Assembly (NCBI RefSeq): GCF_020921035.1
Contig: NC_063152.1
Span: 31,991,903 to 32,055,902 of the forward strand
Origin: Rhodamnia argentea
Lineage: Eukaryota > Streptophyta > Magnoliopsida > Myrtales > Myrtaceae
DNA: 64,000 nt
Reading direction: 5' to 3'
Shown: positions 40,011-50,503 of the stretch, in pieces
Layout: each line of letters begins with the position of its first letter
How positions within the stretch are numbered: position 1 is the first letter of the stretch
Made by a program: the position numbers and the translations under genes
The notes under the pieces: model-generated
The model's database searches: none
The model's input: the letters and a program-made list of their open reading frames with translations, nothing else
What the model was told of the DNA's origin: nothing

Positions 40011-40349
40011 AGGCGGAGAGACCTTTAGGTGGGGAGACACGGAGGTTCCTTGATGTCTGAGAAACTGGTACGAGAGTCCGTGAAGCGAAGACGACTTTCT
40101 TATCATGTTCAAACGAGAAGTTAAAAATTTTTGATAAAAAGAGCTTAAAGAGAAGGAAGGGAGACCCGTTCGAGGGCAGACGTCTTTACGGGCAATCGCA
40201 GTGGCGCGGGTTGAACGAGGACCAACGGAACCTCGCACTTAGGAAAGATCCTCCATGGAAAACATTTGACCTTTCTCGCATTCTTTCCCCACACGCTAAA
40301 CCAGCCAGGTTATGGCAGCTTTGGCAATAGAATGGCCATAGCGGTCTCC

Positions 40350-40745
40350 ATGATCCCTTTATTCTAAATTAATTCTCGGACCACAAATAATCTCAAATTG
40401 AAATGCCCACGTAATACATTTACTCTAAAACTGATTTCTGTATTGCCAACAATCCCGAACCGGTACATTTGTAACACATTTACCCTTGCTCGGTTTTCTA
40501 GGGCTAAGAACCCTTGAGCGATACTCATACTATTTATGTTGAGTTTCCAAGTTGAGTTCACCTCAAATGAGTGAGCTCGACCCATTTGTTTTCACGTTAG
40601 CAATTTTATAGGGATATAAGTTAAATTTTAGGGGGAGGGGGGGTAGATCTGTTATAAGTACGCTATTTTAGTGGTTTAGGTGATATGAAAATGATTTAGG
40701 ATAAATACATGTACCCGTTTGAAATTTTTGACGGTATTATCTCCT
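40350..40745. repeat. Partial family C repeat
   Basis: Shares 'acatttactctaaa' and 'aaatttttgacggtattat' type phrases with the full copy at 6672-7194. The ends are eroded. Confidence 0.4.
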
Positions 40746-42745
40746 TAATTAATGGGCACAGTCTTGCCTTCCTTAAAGAAAAGAAAATGCATTTAAGCTT
40801 TCATACCACGAGATTTGAATTTGTAACTTGTGTGTATTGAATGTGAACTAACTGTTGTGACCGATATGTACTGCTTGTATATAGTACTTTGCACGTAAAA
40901 CTGGTCTGTCTAATCATGCTCAACCGATTGAACCGATTGAGTCGTGCATCTCCATCAACCGGTTTGTATTGGAATTCTTTGCGGGCGAAAGTTTTTCTAT
41001 CGCCACAAGTTGGTGTCAGATTAAGAAATCGATTGCATGTTCTAATTAAACAACCACTAAGAACTTGTCATGTAAACATTCTCTTCCTGCAAACACTAAA
41101 GACGATTTGAATTTTTCAAACGAGTTGACTTTTTCTTAAGGTGTAATTTGTTGTGATCGTCCAAATTTTTGCCAGTTTGTGTAATGTAAGAAATGGATCA
41201 TGTAATGGAGTTTATGTGGTGCATTGAGATTTAGCTTGTTGACTTTGGATGAAGGGCCTGTTTGATTATATAATCATGATTTTGAATTAACATCGACCAA
41301 AAAAGAGAGATTAGTGTGAATCATAAGTAATCGATCTTTGATGTTAATGGCCGCTAGTGGTTTTAGATCTGATTTCAGTGACGATCAATGGATGATACGG
41401 GAGGTGTAGTTGAGGTTGTTCGTGTATTGCACGGATTTGGTGCATTAAAACGAAATTTTGAGAAACGTGTATGCATCATATATCATTTATTTAGTCGGGC
41501 TTGATAAATTGTCGGTTTGGTACGAAACAAGCTGCGTGGAATGCCTATAAATCGTAGTAAGACATGAGATGGGACATCTATATTCGTTACACTTGTACTT
41601 GAAGCAAATTACCTGCAGCATTTCTTGATATAACCCTTGTGATATTTTGAAATTTTAATTCATTCTCTTCTGGACGATTTGTTTTTTTCTTTTTTGGCGG
41701 ACCGGACGTTTGTTCAATGATGCCACTATTGAAACAATAATTGGGGATTTAGCTGTGGGATTCGTTGACAATTGACGAGTCGACTAAATGTGAAATATGG
41801 AAGTTCATTGGCATAAAATTAGGTGGAGGCTGACCTTGTTGAATCCCCTATAGTTAAGATGTCACGTTCTCTTTGAACGGTTCAATTCAAATTTCAATTC
41901 TGACCAGTTTTGACCATCTTCCCCTTCTGAAAAATTGAGAAGGGGCGGATATCGCCATTGTCCATTATGCCCTCGTCCTCCTCCACGACAATCTACGGTC
42001 CTGTCCTATGCTAAGGTCCGAAAGTTTATCAATTCGTGCAACGACTCCAATTGAATGACGATGTTGCGCAATCCGATCGCATTTATTTGGTTAATTATGA
42101 GATGGTCCAACTGCGGTTTTTGGTTTTTTCTAAGAGGGGTCACGATCGTCGCTTTTTGGCTCGTAAGTTTTGTAGGACATATGTTTCAACGGTTGAGATT
42201 TAAGGAGTAACATGCATGAGTGCACATGATTTTTTTTCTCCACTTTTTCTCGCTTAATTTTTTTTTTTTATGATTTTTTGGTGACTTGTTTTTTGGGTCC
42301 AATTAAGCATGGGGAGAGATCTCTCTAGAGAGGAAACACGCATGGCCACCATTTATTGAGTTGATGATAGGATTTGGTGGGTGGGTTTGGTCACGAGATG
42401 CCTGCCTCAATTCATTTAGCCCCCTTTTGCCTCACTTTGGTGATAAGCCCGTCTACATTGCGTGCATCGATTCGCATTAGGAGGGATAGATCACGAGGGG
42501 GGGCTATTCCTATTTGTCATATCGTGTCGAAATGACGCGAGTTGGAATCAATATGTCGAGTTAAACCAGAGGCACACGGATGAGTCGTGGACGACTATCA
42601 CCCTCTATTTGAGTTAGATTTTGAGCAGTTTAGAACATAAAGATTTCGACTTTCCTTGAAATCAGAAATGATGGATGTGGACAGTTCGAGAGCCTAGTTT
42701 ATGAAGGGGAATTCTTTGTCTCATGGTGATATCTCTTGTATATAT

Positions 42746-42940
42746 TAGGAGTGAGTATAATTCCACGATAGAATGGGGAATTGAAAAACCGATGAGAACC
42801 GGTCCGGTTCCATTTTCTAAAAAATGGGAAATCGATTCCGACAGATAGATTTCAGATTCCAAAAGTTGGAGAATCGGTAATGACAGGTAGGTTCTAAGTT
42901 ATAGATGAAATTTGAATCGACCCCGAAACCGCTCTTCCCT
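42746..42940. mobile_element. Short hAT-like MITE, family D (second copy)
   Basis: The left end is 'taggagtgagtataattcc' and the right part 'aaatttgaatcgaccccg' precedes 'gctcttccct'. Order and motifs match the copy at 16567-16816. The right terminus is degraded and the target-site duplication is not convincing. Confidence 0.5.
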
Positions 42941-44633
42941 GATATGAATATGAAGGTCGAGTTTTATCCTTTCGTTATGTTTGGAGAACTCCAATTCGCC
43001 CCCCAATGCCAAATGAGGTTGGGCCCAACACCTAAACGGGTTCTTCTGCTAGCGTTATTGCCCCAAGCGCATGATTGGGCTCTGTCAGCTTGGAAAAGAA
43101 CTATCGTGTAAACACCAGATCATGGGCTGTCGCCCAGTTGGGCCAGCCATAGCCCACCAGATCCGGCAAGGCTCGAAACAAAAATGGGCTGGGCTAAGAA
43201 TGCAATTTTATTATTGGGCCTGAGCCAGCGAAGAAGGCTTGCTTGGGCCCGGTCATGTTGCAATTAAAGTTTTGATATTTTAAAAGTCATGAGCTGGCCC
43301 ATGTAGGACATTTTTAGCCCAATACAAACCCAACTTAAATGAAATTTCTTTTGTTGTTTTAAATCGGGCGTACACCAAATGCTAATTGAAAACATCCAAT
43401 TCTTTTCTAATCCGAGTCTTCCCACTTATAGTCATGTCTAATCAAGTCCCTTGGACACAAAATCATCCCGAGTCCGGCCAACATGGCATTTCCAAAAGAC
43501 TTCGTAATGTGACGTGAATTATATTTTACCTTTATAGATACCCGTCGTGGCGTGTGAACAATGGATAGATTAATTATTCGTTTTTATATCGTCCCCTTCT
43601 TCGGTATTCACGGTGGTTGTCCACGTAAGCAATGTTTAATCTATGTGACGAGCATTCTCCAACCGCCGCATTGACTAGATTTGGCCAGGTATTGTGACTC
43701 AAATTAGTGTTCCAATGTGGTTGATAATATTCATCGATCATTATCAAAAGTAAGCAAGTAATTTCACCTCGATTAGCAGTAAGAGCATAGGAAGAACATA
43801 TCTATTACTCACTTGTAATTTGACTTGTCGCCTTGCATTGACAGGGTAATTCTCCATCCATCTGAAGTCAACAATTTCACATAGTCGGTCGTAAGAATTT
43901 TCACATGATTTGCAATTCATTCGTGCGATAACCTTTCGTTTTCAAAAGTAGTCTTTTAATATACATAGCACTCCTAGGTGATTAGTATTATGTCAATAAC
44001 GTGAAGCGACTTTAGATAACATCAATAACCAATACCCTTTAGGCATTTTGCAATAACTTCGCGAGCAATCTAGTGAATACTAGCCTTAAAATCGAGTTTA
44101 AACTCAAAGTCAACGAACGACTGCTTTGCTCGCCTTCTCTTTCTCTTACTAGCGTCAGAATACGTTCTACAAATTTCCCGAGGGTTAGAAAGAATTATCG
44201 AGAAACGATTGAGATTTGGTTTATAAGATAACAAAATTCCGATCCAACGTTGGAAGTGTTTGTTCGAGACAAATTTTAGGTAGGAGGTACGAGAAAATGC
44301 TCGTGAATCGGAGAGGGCAAAATGCTCTTGAGTCGGAGAGGGTAATTTTGGAAAAAGAAAAATACACAAGCCTATCGAAAGTCCTAAAACTAATTATCAA
44401 TGTACAATTGTGTCCTAAAACTTTTAAAAAGTACAATTAATTCTTAACACTTGTCGGATTGGTCAGGTCAAGTTAAACTTGTCAATCGAGTCCTCACTGC
44501 GGCCCCGCCATCACCGGGAAGGGTCGACGATGATGGGGCAATGGTCGTTAGGCGTCGGTTGGGGGCTAATCGCGGGCGAGGGTAGCCGACCCTCAGCCGG
44601 ACCGGTGGCTTGCGATGGTGGGGTGGTGGTGAG

Positions 44634-44968
44634 TATGGGTGTCGAAAAAGTCGGAGATGGCCCGACCCGGCCCAGCCCGAAAATTTACCAAATTTTCGAG
44701 CCTTTTCGGGCCGGGCTTCAATACTATCAGTGTAAGGCTCGGGTTGGCTCTGGTTTTTTTGACACCCATGTTTTCTTTTTAATTTATTTTCTTTGTGTGT
44801 GTGTGTGTTTTTTTTTTATATTTTTTCATTCGACGGGCTTGTCAAATGCTTTCGATTCTAAAAGAGAGAAAAAAAAGAAATCTGATTTGACCTGAAAAGT
44901 TGGAGCATATGTAATTTGGGCTCGAGCTGGCTCGGGGCGGGCCGAGACTCGGCCCGTTGACACCCCTA
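44634..44968. mobile_element. GC-rich hAT-type MITE with target-site duplication
   Basis: A 335-bp element with left terminus 'tatgggtgtcgaaaaag' and right terminus in reverse complement 'taggggtgtcaacgggcc'. It is flanked by 'gtggtgag' (44626-44633) and 'gcagtgag' (44969-44976), six of eight identical. The interior has 'gcccgacccggcccagccc' and a matching inverted stretch. It lies about 0.6 kb upstream of the HSP90 start codon. Confidence 0.65.
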
Positions 44969-45254
44969 GCAGTGAGGGCTGGGAAACCTTGCCCTGCTTT
45001 TTCCCTTTTTCTACATTTTAAAATTTGGACGTTTTTTACATAATTTAAATAACGGTGCATTAAAAAAAAATTTACCACTCTCTCTTACGGGCGATTGGAG
45101 AGAAAAAATTACAAAAAAAAATTGAATGATTAATCGTATTAATTTAATAAGATTTATGATTTAAAATTTTTAAGACTTAATTGCATAGATTTTTACCATT
45201 CTCTCCTACGTGGTGGTCCACCTTTAGGACTTAGCTCACAAAAAGAGACATAAA

Positions 45255-45262
45255 TTCAAGAA
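45255..45262. promoter_or_regulatory. Heat shock element core
   Basis: TTCAAGAA is a perfect two-unit heat shock factor site (TTCnnGAA). Further GAA units follow at 45272-45274 and 45280-45282, but not in regular 5-bp phase. It lies about 170 bp upstream of the TATA box of the HSP90 gene, as expected for a heat-inducible promoter. Confidence 0.5.
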
Positions 45263-45434
45263 TGAGCGAGAGAAGTCCAGAACCGCCAAAACCATCGTCA
45301 CCTCTTCTCAAACCTTCTCTCTCTCTCTCTCTTCTCCGAAGCTACCATGCTGCCACCTTGTCAACAATAGAGCAGAAGCCACCAGATGCCTATTTTCTCT
45401 CTCTAGAATCTCTCACTCTCTCTCACGGTAATGG

Positions 45435-45442
45435 TATAAATA
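45435..45442 (+). promoter_or_regulatory. TATA box of the HSP90 gene
   Basis: TATAAATA lies 132 bp before the ATG at 45574. The transcription start would then be near 45465-45475, leaving a leader of about 100 bases. Confidence 0.7.
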
Positions 45443-45573
45443 CTGTGTTTCTCTTCACCTGCTTCCTCAGATAGACACTCTGCACAGAGTTTCGCTGCCT
45501 TTAGTAGCTTCTTCGTCTTCTTCTTCTTGATCGGGTACTGCGTGGGATTTGAGCCCGAGCTTCGTCGACACCG

Positions 45574-48500
45574 ATGGCGGACGTTCCCATGGGGGAGGTC
45601 GAGACCTTCGCCTTCCAGGCCGAGATCAACCAGCTCCTCAGCCTCATCATCAACACCTTCTACAGCAATAAGGAGATCTTCCTCCGCGAGCTCATCAGCA
45701 ACGCCTCCGACGTAAGTCTTCCCCTCCCCTACCTCCTCAATCTCTCTCTTCGTCTCTTCTCGTTGTCCGCTGGGATTGTCCGTGCTGGTTTTGGTGGGGT
45801 CGCGCTCGAATCAGCGACATCCCTGGATGGGACAGTGTTTAAGGTGACGAGGTCGCGTTGGCGTGATGTTGCTTGATCGATGAAATGTTTATGCTTCATC
45901 ACGTTTGCTTTGGCACCGCGACACCTGACTCTGTCCCGGGTTTTAGGTTTTGTAGGTTCTGCGATTCTGTAAGTTTGCATAATTCGCGAGGAAGTTAAGT
46001 CTAATCTTAGTCGTATCCAAAGCATTTGGTGATTGCAATGGATCTTCCAATTGGATCAATCACGCAAGTTTTTTTTTTTTTTTTTTCTAGTCATTCTTCT
46101 CTGAGATGCCGGCGGTTCGAGTTTAGTAGCTTTTCTCCTTTTTTTTTTTTTTTTTTTTTGCTTCTCTAATGGATGGTTATGGAGGCTAACGCTTTTCGAT
46201 TGATTTCTACGTGAAGGCATTGGACAAAATTCGTTTCGAGAGCTTGACCGACAAAAGCAAGCTTGATTCTCAGCCCGAGCTCTTCATCAGAATCGTCCCT
46301 GACAAGGCCAACAAGACTCTCTCCGTCATTGACAGCGGCTGCGGCATGACCAAAGCAGGTATTCCAGCTTTCTAATTGCGCCCGTTGCAATAAATTTGCG
46401 TGGTTCCAGCGTAAACAATCTTGTTTGGTACACTGCGTGCCCCGATCACCATTGGAACTGTCCCGAGATGTCAGCAAATAACGAATGACCAAACGAGATC
46501 ATTTTATGGCTAAACTAGAGCTTTCCCACTAGTGGGATTTTGAGCTCTGATGAGATTGAACTGAGTTTCGGTATGCTGCAGAGCTGGTGAACAACTTGGG
46601 CACCATCGCGAGATCCGGAACTAAGGAGTTAATGGAGGCACTGCAAGCTGGAGCTGATGTGAGCATGATCGGGCAATTCGGGGTCGGTTTTTACTCGGCT
46701 TACTTGGTTGCTGAGAAAGTTGTGGTGACCACCAAGCACAATGACGATGAGCAATACATATGGGAGTCTCAGGCTGGCGGGTCCTTCACTGTTACTAAGG
46801 ACGTCTATGGGGAGCCTCTAGGCAGAGGTACCGAGGTTACCCTCTTCCTTAAGGAAGATCAGGTGAGTTTGTCGAGTCCGAGTCTCCAAGTCTCTCTTAC
46901 AAGTGAAAATCCCTGAGCTTGTCTATCCGAAGATGTTAGTTTCTGTTCAGACATGGGCTAATATACGAGGAAGGTTTTTAGACAAGTTCCTCGTAGATAT
47001 GAGCTAATGTTTATGGCGCAACTGATAGAGAACTCCCTACTACTGCAGTTGGAATACTTGGAGGAAAGGAGATTGAAAGACCTTGTGAAAAAGCACTCTG
47101 AATTCATTAGCTATCCAATCTATCTCTGGGTAGAGAAGACTGTCGAGAAAGAAGTCAGCGACGAGGAGGATGAGGAGACCAAGAAGGAAGAGAAAGGGGA
47201 TGTGGAGGAGGTAGACGAAGAGAAAGAGAAGAAGCCTAAAAAGAAGAAAGTGAAGGAGGTGATCCATGAATGGCAGCAGATCAACAAGCAGAAGCCCATC
47301 TGGATGCGGAAACCAGAGGAGGTGACCAAGGAGGAGTATGCCGCCTTCTACAAGAGCTTGACCAATGATTGGGAGGATCACCTGGCCGTCAAGCACTTCT
47401 CGGTCGAAGGGCAGCTCGAGTTCAAGGCTATCCTGTTCGTTCCGCGGCGAGCCCCGTTCGATATCTTCGACACGAGGAAGAAGATGAACAACATCAAGCT
47501 TTATGTGAGGAGGGTCTTCATCATGGACAATTGTGAGGAGCTGATTCCCGAGTATCTCGGATTTATCAAGGGAGTCGTGGACTCTGACGATCTTCCTCTC
47601 AACATCTCGCGCGAGATGCTGCAGCAGAACAAGATCCTCAAGGTTATCCGGAAGAATCTTGTCAAGAAGTGCATCGAGATGTTCTTCGAGATTTCCGAGA
47701 ACAAGGAGGATTACGCCAAGTTCTACGATGCCTTCTCCAAGAACGTCAAACTGGGCATCCATGAGGACAGCCAGAACAGAGCTAAACTCGCGGACCTGTT
47801 GAGGTATTACTCGACCAAGAGCGGTGATGAGATGACGAGCTTGAAGGACTACGTGACTAGAATGAAGGAGGGACAGAAGGACATTTACTACATCACCGGC
47901 GAAAGCAAGAAGGCGGTGGAGAACTCTCCGTTCCTCGAGCAGCTGAAGAAGAAGGGCTATGAAGTCCTTTTCATGGTGGACGCCATAGACGAGTACGTCG
48001 TCACGCAGCTGAAGGAGTACGACGGCAAGAAAATGGTTTCCGCAACCAAGGAGGGGCTGAAGTTGGAGGACGAGTCGGAGGAAGAGAAGAGGAGGAGGGA
48101 GGAGAAGAAGAAGTCGTTCGAGAACTTGTGCAAGACGATCAAGGAGATACTGGGAGATCGGGTGGAGAAAGTGGTGGTGTCGGACCGAATCGTGGACTCG
48201 CCCTGTTGCTTGGTGACCGGGGAATATGGATGGACGGCGAACATGGAGAGGATCATGAAGGCTCAGGCGCTGAGGGACAGCAGCATGGCGGCTTACATGT
48301 CCAGCAAGAAGACCATGGAGATCAATCCCGACAACGGCATCATGGAGGAGCTGAGGAAGAGGGCCGAGGCCGACAAGAACGACAAGTCGGTGAAGGATAT
48401 AGTGCTGCTGCTGTACGAGACCGCGCTCTTGACCTCCGGGTTCAGCCTCGACGACCCGAACACCTTCGCGTCGAGGATCCACAGGATGCTGAAGCTCGGC

Positions 48501-48602
48501 CTGAGCATTGAGGAGGGTGACGAGAACGCTGGCGAGGACGCGGAGATGCCTCCACTGGAGGAGGGAGGGAATGAGGAGAGCAAGATGGAGGAAGTCGATT
48601 AA
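45574..48602 (+). CDS. HSP90-1: Cytosolic heat shock protein 90 (HSP90-1 type)
   Basis: Four exons (45574-45711, 46217-46358, 46582-46862, 47049-48602) encode 704 residues. The N-terminal ATPase domain has [30 protein letters not shown] and [13 protein letters not shown] charged, Lys/Glu-rich linker ([20 protein letters not shown]) separates it from the middle domain, which carries the catalytic-loop [18 protein letters not shown]. The protein ends in MEEVD, which binds TPR co-chaperones in the cytosol. There is no transit peptide or ER signal, so the cytosolic class is certain. The four-exon layout and heat shock element suggest the heat-inducible HSP90-1 type rather than constitutive paralogues. 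Unusual residues include Glu94 in GMTKAEL (Asp is usual) and SREM where SRET is usual; both look tolerable. Confidence 0.95.
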
Positions 48603-49300
48603 ACAAGGAAACAACTTGAACAAAATCGACAGTAACAAAAAGCATGCAGGACGGGGTCATGCTTCTCGGTCGTATATATCAGTGTCTGGGGTTGTATTAG
48701 CACTTTGGCTTGGTGGGTTTGTTCACATGTTGACTCCGTAGTACATCATATGTGTGTCTAGTAGTGTGTTTGTAATAGCAGAGTAGTTTCATGATCAAAT
48801 TCTATCTGGTTTATGCACTTTGTGGGAAGAAAGTCGCACCGTGTTCAGATTTACCAACTGTTCTAGGAATCTTACTCTCGAGTAAGACCGGTGGAAATGT
48901 TATTTTATAAGTAGGAATTGTAGTAGATTCTTCGTTAGTAAGAAATAACAATAAAGGACGAAAAAAAGAAGAAAATTCTAAAATAATGTGATGGAATATT
49001 TAATTTTTTTATACTTTAAGATTTTATTTCTTTTTCTCATACTTGTTTCTTTTTTGAAAATTTTATGAAATCATTAAAAAAAAGTATTTAATTCATTCTT
49101 TTAAATAAGAATCTGAAAAAAAAATTTAAATTTAAAATTATCTTCGGATGAGACCATGATTGATTGATGGGTATCAAACCCATCTTAGGTATCGATATGA
49201 TAGGCACGTCCTTTCATTTGAAATTTTTTCAGATTTTTTTATGGTGGGTGCGTGTGTTTGAAGCGAATAATAAGAATGCACAAGTTTGAAGCAAATAATA
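48603..49300 (+). other. 3' region of the HSP90 gene
   Basis: Contains the probable 3' untranslated region; no coding exon. The A/T-rich stretch beyond 48940 is unrecognised. Confidence 0.4.
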
Positions 49301-49305
49301 ATGAC

Positions 49306-50198
49306 GTGCATGGTAACATTTTTAGAAATAAATTTTTATTTCAAGAGTAGAAATTCGTTTGTTAATGTAACTTATGATGTAAAAATTAGTTTGGTAAAAT
49401 ATTTTACTTTTGAAATAAATTTTTATTTTTAAAGTGAATTTTCATTTTTGAAGTTTTTATTTTATTTTATTTGAGAAGTTAAAAAAAATACTTTGGACAA
49501 AAAAAAATTAAGAAGTACTTCTCACCTTACCTTTTTTTTTATTATGCCCTCACTCTTTTTTCAACCACTCCCACCTCCTCCAACTTCCGTTGCCGCTCAC
49601 CATTGACCACCACCTCCCGTCGCCAATCATTGACCACTGCCGCTACTCACCATTGACCATCGCCTCCCACCACCAACCATCGCCGCCAATGCCGCCCACC
49701 GCAGACCTCCGTTGGCCATTGCCCATCGCCGCTTGCGATCATTGCCACCCGCCGCCGCCGACCATCGCCCACCGCTCGTAGCAACCGCCACCCCTCGCCA
49801 TCAATTGCCAACCAACGCCACCAATCGTCGACCACCGCGCGCTCGCCGCTGCTGGTCTACCGCGGATCTCTGTCACCAAGTCGCCGTTTCCGGTCTCCGG
49901 AGTAAAAGGTAAGTAATAATTATTTATTTTTAAAAAGTAAATGATATAATAAATTTTTTTAAAGAAATTTAAAAATGAAATAGAAATTTTTCGACAACCG
50001 ACAATACTTTTTCATAAAAAAATTTTGTCCTAATAATATTTTAGAATTATAAATTTTCAATTGTTATTAAGTGAATTTTTTTTATTATAAATTTAAAATA
50101 GTGGAAGAAAAATTAATTTTTATTTCTGAATAAAAATAAAAAAAAATTAATTTCTAACCAAAAGTTGATTTACGAAGTATGAGTGTCACCATGCGCCT
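49306..50198. mobile_element. MITE with GCATGGTAACA-type ends and GC-rich core (copy 2)
   Basis: Left end 'gtgcatggtaacattttta'; right end in reverse complement 'ggcgcatggtgacactcat'. AT-rich arms match copy 1 at 3523-4328, including 'ccggagtaaaa' after the core and an 'atttaaaaatgaaatagaaa' segment. The core (about 49563-49900) is CCACC/GCC-rich and reads as a Pro/His-rich open frame. No transposase. Target-site duplication not resolved. Confidence 0.6.
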
Positions 50199-50503
50199 TA
50201 AGATCGCACTTCTGCAAGCTGAGTCCCCAAAGTCCGAACGACACGATCCTATGCGAGCATCTCATTCAATTAACAACGGAGAAGTACGAACAAGAAAAGT
50301 TGACAACAAAGATCGTCGAGCGGGAAAAGGGAGCATATTACCCTCATGTATCGATCCTGCTTATAACTTGTAAGTAAAGATGGGTATATTCTCCCGAAGA
50401 TGCATGTTCCTCGTACCATGGAACTCACATCTTTGAGAGGAGGGAGAGAATTTTAGCTGGTGAATTCGGAGGTGCTCCTTCCTCTTCGCTCGTGTCGCCG
50501 CCC

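Larger units (their letters stand above)
40240..45250. other. Gene-free 5 kb between the MAP kinase and HSP90 genes
   Basis: No exon chain found on either strand. It holds a partial family C repeat (40350-40745), a family D MITE (42746-42940), GGGCC-rich dispersed sequence near 43120-43330 and a hAT MITE (44634-44968). The rest is unrecognised. Confidence 0.5.

Noticed and set aside
47040-48638. Long 532-codon open frame antisense to HSP90
   Set aside because: It lies entirely opposite the largest HSP90 exon and its Leu-rich translation is what strongly GC-biased Lys/Glu/Asp codons give on the other strand. No splice sites or family resemblance.
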